A stretch of DNA of 64,000 nt. Source: Termitomyces sp. T153 (lineage: Eukaryota; Basidiomycota; Agaricomycetes; Agaricales; Lyophyllaceae). The stretch lies in the NCBI GenBank assembly GCA_018296165.2, contig JACKQL020000011.1, positions 1,175,001-1,239,000 on the forward strand, written 5' to 3'. The notes below the pieces were generated by a model, which was given only the letters and a program-made list of their open reading frames with translations, was not told the DNA's origin and did not search any database. The position numbers were made by a program, and so were the translations under genes. Shown piece by piece: positions 45,684 through 57,519 of the stretch (within the stretch, counting starts at the first letter, position 1; every line of letters starts with the position of its first letter).

Positions 45684-48311
45684 TTACTGATATGTGCTTA
45701 ACCGGATACGAACAGCGTTTGCATGGGCCTGCAGCCCTTCACAATCAGCCAGAGTTGCAACTATGGGACCAAGGCCTTTGAGACCGTCGGACGTAATTTG
45801 TTGCGACGTGATGTGTTTCTGGAATGATTGAGTGTTGACACCGCTAAATTGACGCGCATATCCATTCGTTGGCAACGTGTGGTTGGTACCAGAGGCGTAA
45901 TCACCACAACTAAACGAGATAAATCAAAATGAAGCATTTTTGGGACCTTAGACATATGCTCACGAACCTTTCGGGGGTGAATGGACCAACGAAAACGCTT
46001 CCCGCGTTGTCGATCGACGCCACACGATCTGATGCGTTCTCAAGATGGAGGATCAAGTGTTCAGGAGCATAATCATTTGAGAAGGCGATAGCTTCCTCCA
46101 CCGAGGAGGCTTTAACAATGATACTCTTGGGTATCGATTCCCGCACAATATCGACTCTAGAGAGCGCTTTGGCTTGAACGTCGACCTCTCTTTCAATCTC
46201 TGCTAATTTGTCGGAGGTGAGGCTGACAGCAACAAGGATGACCTGCGAGTCGACGCCATGTTCAGCTTGAGACAAAAGGTCTGCCGCGACAAAAGCCGGA
46301 TTGGCAGTATGGTCCGCAATGACCTTATTTCGTAGATTGAGAAAGTGAATTCGCAGTTAATGGCCATACTCACTAGAACTTCAGAAGGTCCAGCAGGCAT
46401 GTCGATGGATACCAATGCATCGGTGTCATTCTGGACCAGCATCTTCGCTGCCGTTACCCATTGATTGCCAGGGCCGAAAATCTTATCCACTTTCGGGACA
46501 GAGTTGGTTCCATAGGCCATGGCAGCAACAGCCTGAGCGCCGCCTGCCTTCAAAATGGCAGAAGCACCAACTCGATGAGCGACGTACATAACCTCCGGCG
46601 ATATACTACCGTCCGCTCTAGGAGGTGTTGCGAGTACTATTTCTTTGCATCCGGCCACTTGTGCAGGGATACCAAGCATGAGGGCTGTCGAGGGAAGGAT
46701 TGCAGTACCTCCGGGAACATACAAGCCAACTCGGGCAATGGGGCGTGCAAATCGAGAGCAGACAACCCCAGGCATTGTCTCGACGATAAGTGTCTCTTTG
46801 TCCATTTGTGCTTCGTGGAATTTGCGAATGTTAAGATAAGCCTGGTCGATAGCTGCACGAACATCGGAATCAATTTCTATCGTTTCTGGTGCGAAGGGAG
46901 GTAAGACGACTGTCGAGGTGAGTTGTGCTTTATCAAATTTGGCCGTAAGCTCAAGAAGGGCGACATCACCACGCGCGCGGACGTCATCGATGATAGGCTT
47001 AACTTTGAGCATCATCTCGTCTGATTTGAGGACAGGACGTCGGAGGAGCTCCACGCGTGCATCAACTGTGATACCGGCCAGATCTGCCGTACGCATACGG
47101 ATGACGTCTGTCTTCGACGTCTCGGCCTGAGGTGGTGTTAGTTCCGCGGTGGGCGTCTTTACCCACTGAGGCTTAGCGTTACCTGGTCTGCGGGTGATAC
47201 GTTTCGCCTTGAGGTCGAGAGACTCTTCAATCTCCTTGATACCAACGCCCACTTGCACACATTTTGTCAGGGCAAAGTAGAAAAGATCAGCAGCCTCGAA
47301 TGCGACATCTTTTTTGTCCACAGCACGGCACAGTTCATCTGCCTCCTCCATGATTTTTGATTGCAGAAGAGAGGCATCGTCAAAAAGTCGTCGTGTATAA
47401 GACCCTTCAGGAGCGGACGCAAGGCGAGAACGAAGCGTGCTCTCGAGCGCAGATAACCCGCTAATATCTGAGAAACACGACTGCCGATTGAGATGGCAGA
47501 AGCCAGCACCATGCTGCTTGACCCGGAATTCGAGGCTATCGGAATCGCAGTCCAGACTGATGCAGACAACCTCCTGTGTCGCTCCTGATGTTTCGCCTTT
47601 CCTCCATAGACCGTGTTTCCTTGACTGGTATACACCCTTTCCGGTGATTATACTTTCTGTCACGGATTCGGCCGATGAATAGACGAGACCGAGGGAATGG
47701 CCAGTTTCGGAGGTGACAACAGTGGGGAAGAGTCCATCGGGGCGGTCGGACACAACGGGTGCAAGGAATGCATCGGCGATGTTAATGCGATCAACAGTCG
47801 TGTATGAAAGCGTGAGCTGGGAAGCAGGGATGACAGGAATCGCCTTTATAGCCAGAAGTTCTCGGATGTTGGAGGTCGTGGGTGGGAATGAAGTGCCGCT
47901 GAGAACGTAGATCGATGAGTGGGTGAAGAACTTGGAAACGGATGAGACGAGATCGATGTCGATAACTGGGGTTTTGAGGAAGACACCAGATACACCATTT
48001 CGCACTGTGTCCGTTACCGCACTGACATTTCCAACGTCGAGGAGAAGAGAAAGACGACTGGACGGAAGGCCAGCGGCGATGAGACCTTTTGCCAAGTTGA
48101 GTGGTGCGATGATTTTTTCGACACCTTCGTTCAGCCATGATAAGATGAGATCGACGTCGACATCGGGGCTATTTTCAAGTGTTATGGAGTACTGAACATT
48201 CTCTGGGAGATTAGAGATATGGGAGGGCGGTACAACGACTGGGCCGATGCGGGTGAGCGCCTCTACGAGGCCTCCAGCCCGCTCGTCGAGAAGAGGCAAA
48301 AAAACAGGCAT
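45684..48311 (-). CDS. HIS4: trifunctional histidine biosynthesis protein His4
   Basis: Single polypeptide with phosphoribosyl-AMP cyclohydrolase, phosphoribosyl-ATP pyrophosphohydrolase and histidinol dehydrogenase activities (steps 2, 3, 9 and 10). The first 700 codons are one exon. The N-terminal domain runs to about residue 220. The cyclohydrolase part has [20 protein letters not shown] and [13 protein letters not shown]; the pyrophosphohydrolase has [20 protein letters not shown]. Histidinol dehydrogenase shows [38 protein letters not shown] and [11 protein letters not shown]. Across an intron follow [14 protein letters not shown] (zinc Gln/His), [14 protein letters not shown] (His), FVGPFTPE and [16 protein letters not shown] (Asp, His). 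All catalytic residues are present. It ends [11 protein letters not shown]. Confidence 0.95.
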
Positions 48312-48547
48312 CGAGGTATGAACAATTTTGAGATTGTTGTTGACCGGTCCGATCGAATTTTACATACGATCGGGAAAAACCTGACTCATTCCGTTTATGC
48401 GGACAGACAGATCCAAGTGAACACCTAAAAATACGTAGGATGTATAACATGAATCGAACGAATGTTATGGTGGTGTAATGTACAAATACTACTACTACTA
48501 AAGACAGAAAGGGCGGCCCGCCGCCAGGGATAGAAGCCAAAGGTGAA

Positions 48548-50047
48548 TCAGATCCAGCCAGTTGGAGGGTTGAGGCGTTCTTTGCTGCGCCTAGATGGTG
48601 AGCCATTCGATGATTGAGGTGTAGGGAGCGATCTCGAGGTAAGCATGTCGACTGAGTCATTGGCACTCGTTGAAGCTGAAGATCGCGAGTTGCGTGGGTT
48701 AGATTGAATGTCACTCTCCACGCTTTCGAGTAGTGCATGGAGGCTGGAGACGGACCCATGCATACTTTGTACGGCTGTACTTGTGCTTGGACCACGTGTA
48801 TGTAATCGAGGGCCATGCCGCAGGCGGATCTCATCTACACAGAGCTTGCACAAGCTCTCAAGGCCAAGGTATGCAGCTTCATCACGGAGCTCTAGAAGAC
48901 TCTCGAGTCGTTGATGGGACGATATCATCTGGATGCTTGTGGGGAGGGTCTCTGGCGCATCCTGAGAGTCGAGGGGAGATCTGAGATAATTGAGGATATG
49001 TGGGTAGCTAAATGGCCATTAGCAGAGTCAAATAAGACCCGAGTGTGTAACGTACGGAGTGCTAGACCTATCCAGGAAGAGATGTACACTGAATGACGCT
49101 TGTGAAAGGAGTCCTTGAGATATTAGGTGGCGCCGATATACCAATAGATCATCGCTCGCATGCGAGTGTACAGATGAGGGAACAGAGGTACGGTCAGGAG
49201 GGAATAAAGATCGCAGATATTCAGATAAATGAGAGGGACGTGACTTCAAGGTCTCCAAAGTCGTCTTGTGGGACGCAGTGGAGGTTTCAATAGTGACAAT
49301 AATCTTGGAGTGATCAACTGTGTCAGTAGGAACTTCTGAAACTAGTATCGGCTGGAAGGGGGGAGGGGCTGCGGCTGTGGGAAGATGTGCAGGCAGGGAT
49401 GGAACAGTGGCTACATCGTCGACTTGCTGGACCGGTCTCGGCTTGAGGGATGATCTGAGCGAAGCGGAAGGAACTGAAGGAGGTACACGTGTAGGTCGGG
49501 GTGGCTTGAGAGCCTCCAATTCTTCTACGTCTAACTTTGGTAAGGGTGGGCTCGCCAGGGAAAGTTCTGAAGCTGAGGTGGCTGGTGACGGAAGAAGAGA
49601 CGCAGATGTTAGAATTTTGTGAGAAGTGATCGAATTTCTCGTTCTCTGTTCTTCAGAATTGGGAGGGCCAGTGTCTGGTTTGCCGTCATAAGTTAGGCGC
49701 ACTCTGGTCTCTCGCAAAGCCTCGTCTGGAGTCCTAACAACGGTAGCACCAGATCCAAGGGTACCGCTTCTGGGCTGAGTCAAGAGCTCATTTGAACGGA
49801 TCAGCTTTGGTTCGGAGATACGGGTTGGTTTAGCAGGGGCAGAAGATTGAGAGTTACGTGACAACCAATGCATCGTATTAGGCCTGCGAGTGCGGGAAGG
49901 AGTAGGCGGAGGAGAACCCTGAGCAGAGATAAGAGTAGCTTGAGAGGAGGGACGAGAAGCAGCAGAGAAGTGGTAAGATATAGGCGGAGGCTGAGAAGTG
50001 CGTGAAACGCGTGGAGTTGGCGAACGAGGCTTTGTGCTGGAAGACAT
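48548..50047 (-). CDS. BTB/POZ-type protein with Pro/Ser-rich N-terminus
   Basis: The ATG at 50045-50047 (MSSSTKPRSPTPRVSRTS) is preferred because the frame upstream opens only with GTG. The first 230 residues are low-complexity, rich in Ser, Pro and Arg. Then comes a KCTD-like BTB fold: IIVTIETSTASHKTTLETLK, SRPSHLSEYLRSLFPP, FLDRSSTPYPHILNYLRSPL and LESLLELRDEAAYLGLESLC. An intron near 48995-49040 joins the HILNYLRSPL block. The tail is Ser-rich. BTB domains typically mediate oligomerisation or Cullin-3 binding; neither can be read here. A long spacer (SVPSSVHSHASDDLLVYRRH) sits inside the BTB between two of its strands, which is unusual. Confidence 0.78.
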
Positions 50048-50201
50048 GATGGCAGGTGTGTGAAGCGAGAAATCCACTGAAAAAGGGCTTTAAGCACATT
50101 TTGCTGCCATTTCCATCCACTTTGTTCTCAAGAACAATAAAACTTAGTCAGCGGCAACGCGTCTTCTTGTCTGTCGCGTGTCACACGCTGCGACCTTTTT
50201 A

Positions 50202-50732
50202 ATGGACCCCACAACCAAGTTTCTCAACGCACGTCCATACGCAGTTCTACCTGTTTCTCCTGCTCTTGCCGCTCTTTACTCGAGTCATTCATCGTCTGCA
50301 GACAAAACTCCTAACTGGTGCTCAAAATGTGGTTCATATTTATTAAATGGCGGTTCTCACGTTCGAATTGTTCGTCTGAAATCACAGAAAGGACACTCGT
50401 ATAAAAGAGTTCTTCGAACAGTCTGCCAAATTTGTCAGCATAAGGTTGATGTAACAATCGAGAGCGAAAGAACTACGATCGATGTCCACTCGCAGAATGC
50501 TCTCACTCTCACTACACGACCATCTTCATCTACCTCATCCCCATTGATATCCCCGTCTCATCTGTCAACTCCATCCTCAACTATCCAAGAGTCCCCAGCA
50601 CCAGGAAAGGTGCGGAGCAAGAAAAAGAGCGGCTTGCAACTCCTGCTATTGAAGAATCGCGAGAAGGAAATCCAAGAACGTAAGAGTAATCCAACGTCTG
50701 GGGGTCTTGCCGCTTTTTTGAGCGGCTTGTGA
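50202..50732 (+). CDS. Rpr2/Rpp21/Snm1-like RNase P or RNase MRP subunit
   Basis: Single-exon gene, 176 codons. The N-terminal helix FLNARPYAVLPVSPALAALY is followed by a zinc ribbon of four Cys: WCSKCGSYLLNGG and RTVCQICQHK. Between them is a basic strand pair (RIVRLKSQKGHSYKRVL). The Ser/Thr-rich rest ends in a basic Lys-rich region (KVRSKKKSGLQLLLLKNREK) and FLSGL. This layout fits the Rpr2 domain of nuclear RNase P and the MRP subunit Snm1; the short helical start and long tail fit Snm1 slightly better. The start at 50202 is the first ATG and gives a normal length. Confidence 0.75.
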   Translation: MDPTTKFLNARPYAVLPVSPALAALYSSHSSSADKTPNWCSKCGSYLLNGGSHVRIVRLKSQKGHSYKRVLRTVCQICQHKVDVTIESERTTIDVHSQNALTLTTRPSSSTSSPLISPSHLSTPSSTIQESPAPGKVRSKKKSGLQLLLLKNREKEIQERKSNPTSGGLAAFLSGL

Positions 50733-50999
50733 CGTATGTACAACAACTTTAGACGTGTAACATTAAAAATAACTTGCGCAGTATATATAGGGGTACAGTG
50801 TCATTCATGAGATACCGCGATGAACAAGGAGTGGGTATTGAACCGAGTTTCAAGGGTCCCGTATATCATTGTGGAAAGGACCGAGTGGATGTTTTCAATA
50901 CTGTCTTAGTCTTAATAGTGAGCCAGCGGGGAAGACATACAATGTAGGGTTTATTTCTGAAATTTTGCCGCCAGGTTCTGGGCCAAGTATCAGCGACAG

Positions 51000-52245
51000 G
51001 TGGCGGCAGCAGGAATCGACAACGTATTAGCTAGGCTCCTTTCCCCCCCTTCTGTACCTTTTCCCCCCTTCCGCATACATTACTCAGTATGCCCTATCTT
51101 AGGAGCGTGGAGCTCGTCTTCAACTTGCCGAAGGTTTCAGTTTTGCCATCTCCGCCGTCCTCGCTCTTCGCTGCGCTTTCGTCTGAGCCAGACAACATGG
51201 CGGAAACCGAGTATATCTTCATGGAGATCGCCCGAGGCATCAAGTTGGACGACGTATGGCTTGACTTAAGGGAGGAGGAAATTAGTTTAGTCCTGCGCCA
51301 ACTTGTACAACTCGAGTCAATGTCTTTCTTTCCCGGCTGGCGGCAGCCTGTATATGCGCAAGACCTAAGTGGCTGGGGGACAGGGTATCCTACTAGAAGA
51401 CGAGCGTTTCTGCGTCGGTGCAGATACAAGCTTTTTTCTGTTACACCCTTGAACCAACTGATCACCATGGACGATAGTCCCCACTGGCATTTTTAAAAGC
51501 AGTCCAGAAGGAACTTGCTTATCTTGGACAGTTTGGTCAACCGCTTTTGCTATTGAGGCGCGTGAGAAGGGAAGGTTATCGGCATCAGGAGCGGTCGCCA
51601 TCAGACCGCATTGAGAACTTGAATCGCTAATCTTTCATTTTCTTGCGTCTTCACTTGTCCTCAGGGATCCTGCCCTCGGACATTCCCGTATCCGCCATCG
51701 TTCAACCGGCAAGTTGTCGGCCTGCTCGACACGTCTCAACCCTGCTCCTGTTCGTTTCTCTTTGCTGGTGTACTTGAACGTCTCCAGATTTACGGTGAAA
51801 CTCTTGAAATCTATGACGCAACCTTGGCCTTTGCTACCGGAGAATTTCGATGAGGTTAAACGAAACCAAGCAAAGCCGAGCGGAGGAACTCCACCGTCAT
51901 CGCCTTACCCATTACCACTACGTCAAGAACACGGAGGAGCGCAACGAGCTTCATCACGCAGCAATCCTGTGGGCGTGCTCCGCCGTCGCCTCTTCCACCA
52001 TGCCAGTTGGTAAGACTCGCGCTGAAGGTTGTGCTGATAGAAACGACAGAGACGCGCCGTGTTCAGTCGTATTTGACGCTGAGGACGTATGCGAGATGAT
52101 GAAGAGAGAAGCAGACGAGGGTCTGAAGGCGTGCCACAACATCTTTGGCTTTGGGCTGGAAGGCTAGGTGCTCATCGGACACTACGAGGAGACCATGGCA
52201 TGGGGCCAACAGATAAAAGAGGATGCGCTGGTAGCGGCCACCTAG
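51000..52245 (+). pseudogene. decayed aminoglycoside-phosphotransferase-like kinase gene
   Basis: A phosphotransferase-fold gene broken in several frames. The first readable part is LPKVSV, AETEYIFMEIARGIKLDDVW and LDLREEEISLVLRQLVQLES, then stops at 51494. Next are VVGLLDTSQPC (where the family has GLLDWQHA) and LFAGVLERLQIYGE. LLPENFDEVKRNQ lies in one frame, RHRLTHYHYVKNTEERNELH in another, and VGVLRRRLFHHAS in the first again. Finally CSVVFDAEDVCEMMKREADE and CHNIFGFGLEG end at a stop, with further family-like sequence after it. At least three frameshifts and several stops are needed, so it cannot be a working gene. Such APH-type proteins are expanded in Agaricomycetes. Confidence 0.8.
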
Positions 52246-53214
52246 GCGGGCTCGTGGGGCCCTGGCTCTCCAACAACGGAGACGAAAATGAATTTATGTA
52301 ATGAGTCATATATGCCCACAGTCAACTCTGGAATTAGCACAAAGACATACCCGATACCGGAGTCCTCTCGTATACTCGACCACGCAGGTTGAAGTAAAGA
52401 TATTGAGCTTGATTCCAGCCCAGTGGTCGACCTCGGTCACCAGACGGCCATAGGTGGTCCAACTTTGCCCCCAGAGCTGGTTACCAAGATAGAAAAAGTG
52501 CGGCCCACCTTTGAGAGCTTAAGGAAAGTGGCAGTGCGGTCACCTGTGCGTGTTGCTCGTATGATCACTGAGAGAATTATAGGGATCATAATTACTACAT
52601 ATTATTAGAGAGTACTTGCAACCTAGTTTTGGGCAATTTTGAGTTCCAACAAGAATTAGCCGAGTGTAAATTCTTGGCATGATTGCCGCGATCCCGTCCC
52701 GTTGTGTCCCACTGACTACTGAATGGTAATTTGTGTCGTGAATTCTCGCCTTGAGATGGCCAACCACATAGCACGTACATTGCCTGCTACAAGTCTTCCT
52801 CTTCATGTCCTGATATTCCCCCACCCCTCAGACGACCATCTTTCCAAGCGACGTGGCAAGGTAGAGATCAAGTAAGCCATGTCAATCAACTGTCCATCAA
52901 TTGTGCCAAATTCCCATTGATGCTAGCCGAGTTCCAACGAAAACTTCTGCTTACTCCGTGTGGTTCCTTGAATGAGCTAAAAGTTTATTTCACACAATTT
53001 GATGTAAGAAGGTTGCATCACTGAACGCAGCCCAATATGGAAGAGGACAGGTTTCGAAAACATTCTATTGTCAGTACAAGTCAGATCTACCTTGATGGAC
53101 TCTAAATAGAACTTCATGCGTGGGAAAAGTTTCCACAAAAGAATCGTTCATTTGAATAATGAAAATTCAAAAGAAGGGAGTTCCCTGCATGCCTGCATGC
53201 CAGATTCCTGACCA
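52246..53214. other. intergenic, about 1 kb
   Basis: From the pseudogene remnant to the stop of the RTA1-like gene. The first 60 bases may still be pseudogene. A 61-codon open frame near 52423-52608 has no recognisable character. Nothing else supportable is seen. Confidence 0.45.
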
Positions 53215-54515
53215 TCACCCCAATTTGTCCGTCTCTCCGCCCGTAGTAGAAGCCGATGCTGTTTCCTTGGAAGGTGCATCCCGAATGAACCGTCCAGGCC
53301 AAAAAGGAATATAAAGAACAATTGCGATGAAGAGAGGTAACGTATCCAATCCGTAGAAGAAAGCCTCAGAAGTAGCTAGACGTCCCTGAAAACCTTGAGA
53401 CAGTTCAACAACCCGGTATCCCGATCGGATCTATTACAACGTGTCAAAAAAGATACTCGCCGTTAAGCCATATTTACCAGGATTCCTATGCAGCTGATCA
53501 TCAACACAGATGCTAATGTCCGCCAGTCCTCATACCAAGGTCCGTGTTGATCCTTCATCCATACATCAGGGCATTGGTGAACCCTGTATAGGAACAGCAG
53601 ATATATACAGAAGAAGATAAAAAACGAGAACAACTGAAGGGCAAGGCCGGCCAAGAACACCTGCAAGAATTGTTCATGTTGGAGGTCAATGATGAAGCTT
53701 GAAGTCCCTAGATTAGCAACACTCAACGTGTGATCCTACTAGCTGACGATCGGGATCGTTAGCTGATACAGAAAGAGCGCCACCGCTAGCCTTATATTCC
53801 CCTCAATATGTGCAAATCCTCAAAAGAGATGATAGATACCTGTATGAGAAAGGTCGTGATATCAGATGAGACAAAGGCTGTAGTGATTCTGCGTGCCGAT
53901 ACGAGCAAAGAATGTGAGGAGTTCAGATGTAACGCCAGACGTCCCAAAAGGACGTAATCTGCAGCGATAAAGGCACAGGGCTTCCGTTATGATCATATCA
54001 GTTCGACTGACAAGGAGATGGAGAACCTTCATTCCTTACCGAAAGAACAACGAAGAGGTATTCTACAATATACCACCCTTTGGACTCGGGATGCACGTGG
54101 AGAGCAAATCGAGTGCCAAGTCCGAAAGCAAATGCTGGTCAAACTTTTAATACTTACGGAGATGAGACATTTTAAAAGCACGTACTGTAAGCACCAATAA
54201 CCATAGATAACATCCATTTAGCCCCGAACTTCCAAACAGATAACGATTGTAAAATAGCGACTACCATGACTAGAGCTGGAGAAGTTTTCTAATAAGAATT
54301 CTTGTAAAAGAAATGAAAAAAAATGAAGGCGCACAGAATGCTAGAGCTGTCAACGCATTGCTGGTGATATATTTCAGAGGGTTGTAGGGATCGTCTTTGG
54401 GGTCAAGGAAAGGGTCCGCGGGACGAGGGAGGGAGGTATGTTTTAGCCCTGTGACAGATACACCCTGTAGACATAAGGAGTATGCAGCGATGAGCAGTAC
54501 TCGGAATATAGTCAT
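53215..54515 (-). CDS. RTA1-family membrane protein (lipid-translocating exporter-like)
   Basis: Fungal seven-span membrane protein of the RTA1/RSB1 type, linked in yeast to sphingoid-base translocation and to stress or drug resistance (family knowledge). The start MTIFRVLLIAAYSLCLQGVS has no typical cleavage site. DPYNPLKYITSNALTALAFC leads to several membrane segments, followed by FVVLSPCAFIAADYVLLGRL (a family signature), FLAGLALQLFSFFIFFCIYL and LASVLMISCIGILIRSGYRV. EAFFYGLDTLPLFIAIVLYI is the last span, then a polar tail (GETDKLG). About seven short introns; the exons around 53740-54260 were joined with less certainty. LAG1 at the other end of the window also concerns sphingolipids, but 50 kb away, so this is not evidence of linkage. 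Confidence 0.85.
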
Positions 54516-54645
54516 TCCGGACCATGAGAGCACCATCATAAGGAAGGACCTTGTGTGTGAGGTCAAATTCTCTTTGCTTATATGTCAAGGACGCATGTGG
54601 TGTGTGTATCATTTCCCGTTTCAGTAGGATCTGATATGTAGTGGA

Positions 54646-54724
54646 GACTCAAAATCGGGCGCAGCACGCGGTGGCATCACGCAGCACGCAGTGATGGCGC
54701 TTATCGAACATATAATTTTGAGTC
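54646..54724. repeat. 79-bp hairpin element with 10-bp terminal inverted repeats
   Basis: GACTCAAAAT at 54646-54655 is matched exactly by its reverse complement ATTTTGAGTC at 54715-54724. Inside are two direct copies of GCAGCACGC (54661-54669 and 54681-54689) and a small stem CATCAC/GTGATG. The block is CpG-rich although the sequence to its right is CpG-poor. It could be a tiny non-autonomous transposon, a regulatory palindrome or a solitary footprint. No obvious target-site duplication is seen. Confidence 0.55.
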
Positions 54725-54795
54725 ACGCCCCTACTAGCCCCTTTATACCATAAACGAGCTAGTGCCTTCGGCACGGGCCTGTAGCTCTTGCCAAG

Positions 54796-55001
54796 CAGAC
54801 CCAACCTCACTTTGTTTGTTTAGGTCCTTGATATTCTAACTCAATGCTCAGATACAGACCCAACCTCACTTTGTAGTACCTCAATAAATTAATCAAGAGA
54901 TATGATTTCTATTGTATTTTACTCAGTCAAATAAACCTTTCTTTACAGGTATTTCATTATTGTTAACACAATGCCGAAATCCAGACCAAACCTCACTTCA
55001 C
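54796..55001. repeat. three copies of a 20-bp repeat
   Basis: CAGACCCAACCTCACTTTGT occurs exactly at 54796-54815 and 54855-54874, and as CAGACCAAACCTCACTTCAC at 54982-55001. The start-to-start distances are 59 and 127 bases. The second and third copies are also preceded by similar AATGC(T/C)-AGAT-type sequence, so these are remnants of a longer unit. The block lies at the left edge of the CpG-poor repeat region and may be part of the LINE 5' region or an older element. Confidence 0.6.
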
Positions 55002-55929
55002 TTGGTTGGGTTTTCAAGTCTTCCAAGTAATTATCATTGATACATAGATCATGGGGCCCTTGACCATTAACCACCATGAGCACTGCTAACCCTGGATGCT
55101 GCAACCAAGCCTAACCCACCAGTTTTGCACTACAATTTCCTCTGTAAGGAGAAGCTGCGCATATAGCAGAGTTGGCCCCCCCCTCCCCCCTCCTCATATC
55201 CCTCTCCAAGAACACACTTGGAGGAGAAGGGCATGATAGCCAAACCAATGGTGGAGCATATGGTAAGACCTCCCAGGAGTAATGAACTTTCATGCAAGTG
55301 ACCAAACTAGGAAAGTGAGGAGTGAACAACATATTGATTGCCCTTACACAGACATTACATGAGGTAAAACATGGCCCCCCTGCAATAAACTGGTACCAGC
55401 CAGAACACCAAACCTACAGGTAAGAGAATAAGTACCAAAAGAAAAGACATGAACCCTGCCCCCTCCCCTTCCAAGCTTGCTCATGACCCCAGCCAATGAC
55501 CAAAGGAAACAAGCACAGTCTGTGAGCCCCATGAAGAACTGCAGAGCCCCCCACCCCTTGCAATTCCCCTGCCAAACTTCTCTAAACTGTCAATCTCCCC
55601 CACCAATGTGCAGGATATGGACTTTGACAGAGATGAGACAGTAGTAAACTTGTTCCTACCCTCCTCACTGACACCAGCAGGACAAGATGGCCTGAGGCTG
55701 ACACTGTCACCAGTGCCAACCCCAGCCCAGAAACATAGGAAAGACCCAGTATAGATAGTAAAGTGCACAAAGAGAGCACCAACTGACCCACCCTTCACAC
55801 AAGCCCCAGCTGGGAGCATAGCAAGCAGCACCCTAAGCAGTAGTCCCCAACTCCCAAAAAGCCTGACATGCACCCCCTGACCTGTTGGTGGCTTCCCAGT
55901 AGTACACATGTCTACTCCACCATAGTATA

Positions 55930-56950
55930 ACCTGCTACTGGATCAGTGTGAGTACTTTGAAGCATACCCAGAACCAAAGGTCTGGGTAAGAGACTGGCAG
56001 GCAAGTAAAGATGCTGATATGATGATGACCAGTGATAAGCTGAAGAAGCTCATCAAGCATATGGTTGGGGAGAAGCCCAGACTCTCCACCCCACAGCCAG
56101 AGAAGGACATTATCTCAAAGAAATGAACCAAGAAGCATAAGCCCCCCTACCACTTCCTATATCAGACATCTCCAAAAAGGCTTGAGATATGCTGCTAGTT
56201 TACCCCATTATCTCCACCCCAGAAGCATTGGCATACTTCCTCCCATATAACCCCCCTACCCCAAGCTTCCTGTGCACAGTCAAAGGCTTCTCTCTAAGTA
56301 TCCATACTCCAAAGGCAGTGGCTGAGTTGGAGGAGACAGCCACACAGATAATACAAAGAATGCTGGAGGAAAACAAGTTTGTTGTTACTGCACTTAAGAA
56401 TAAACTCATAGATGATACTATGTTGCAACACAACATGGACTCCACAATCAACATAATCTGTATGCTAGTAGTCCACCTAGTTAGAGGCGAGGAGACTGTT
56501 GACCACTCAGCCACTGCAAAACCAAGGAAGCCTCTCTGGAAGATCTTCTTCAAGAAGTCCCCTCTCATGAGATGGATGAGCTACTTTATGTTCTTACAGT
56601 GAATCTGAGATATCAAGTTCATTGATATGGACTGTGGCAATGCCACTCTCATGAATGAGGAACACCATCTTCATTGCTACAACTGCAAAGGTGCTGATCA
56701 CAGCCCCCTGCAATGCAAATACACCACAATAAATGGATGGTACAGTAACAAGAAGGCTGACAAGATCAAGAAAATGGCAGAATTTGTGACGATGGGCCAG
56801 GGAGGCTCATACAACTGTAACAAACAAGAACAATGCACTGAAAGCTGGAGGGGTGGCAGCTGAGGCATGGGCTTCAGTGGCAGCAGGTGCAAGTGTAGAT
56901 AATACTCCAACAGTACAAGTACCCCTTACAGTTGTTCTAAATTAGCCAGA
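55930..56950 (+). pseudogene. LINE ORF1 remnant with CCHC zinc knuckle
   Basis: Readable pieces are FEAYPEPKVWVRDWQASKDA, FSLSIHTPKAVAELEETATQ, ENKFVVTALKNKLIDDTM and DCGNATLMNEEHHLHCYNCK. The last continues to GADHSPLQC, giving CX2CX4HX4C, a retroviral-type knuckle at about 56676-56717. This is the nucleic-acid-binding ORF1 protein of the LINE. It changes frame at least once and has several stops, consistent with decay of CGA or CAG/CAA codons to stops. Confidence 0.7.
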
Positions 56951-57519
56951 ATTGAGAACACACTCCTCCCTGAATGTGATAAGGCAAGACTAAGGGAAAA
57001 ATGGTCAAGATGAATTTACTGGGTCCATGGACAATAGGTAATCTTGGTGTGCCCTCCTGCTGAGCTGGGAAAAGCTGAGGTGGCATCATATTTACAAGGG
57101 ACAGTGCCGCACAGTGCCCCTGCTGAAGTTTGTAGTCCTAAGACAAAGAACATTGTCCAACCCCCCAAATAACCTGACATACTCAGAAACAACACACAAC
57201 TATGGTATGAACAAAACAGTAATGGTAACAGCCCCCCTCAAGTAGGAGAGGGTACTGGCTCCACTATTGGCCACACCCTCAATGACAACCTGGGGGGGGA
57301 TAGGAGATGGCCCAATGATATTCCAAACCCTACCACAGAGCATGGAACAATACCCCACAAACCCAGCTGGGAGTGAAACATAGAGTAACGAATGAGAAGG
57401 AAGAAGACCTGACTGGAATAGTGATAATTCAGAAGATACAACCACACAGGATCTCCAGCTGGAAAATACACCTGCAGAGTACAAAAACCTGAACCAAAGG
57501 CAAGAACATAACATGACTG

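Noticed and set aside
55481..55909. A long open frame on the minus strand inside the LINE (and several others at 57200-58860)
   Set aside because: These are shadows of the plus-strand element. Low CpG and biased base composition remove stops from the opposite strand; no domain is readable.
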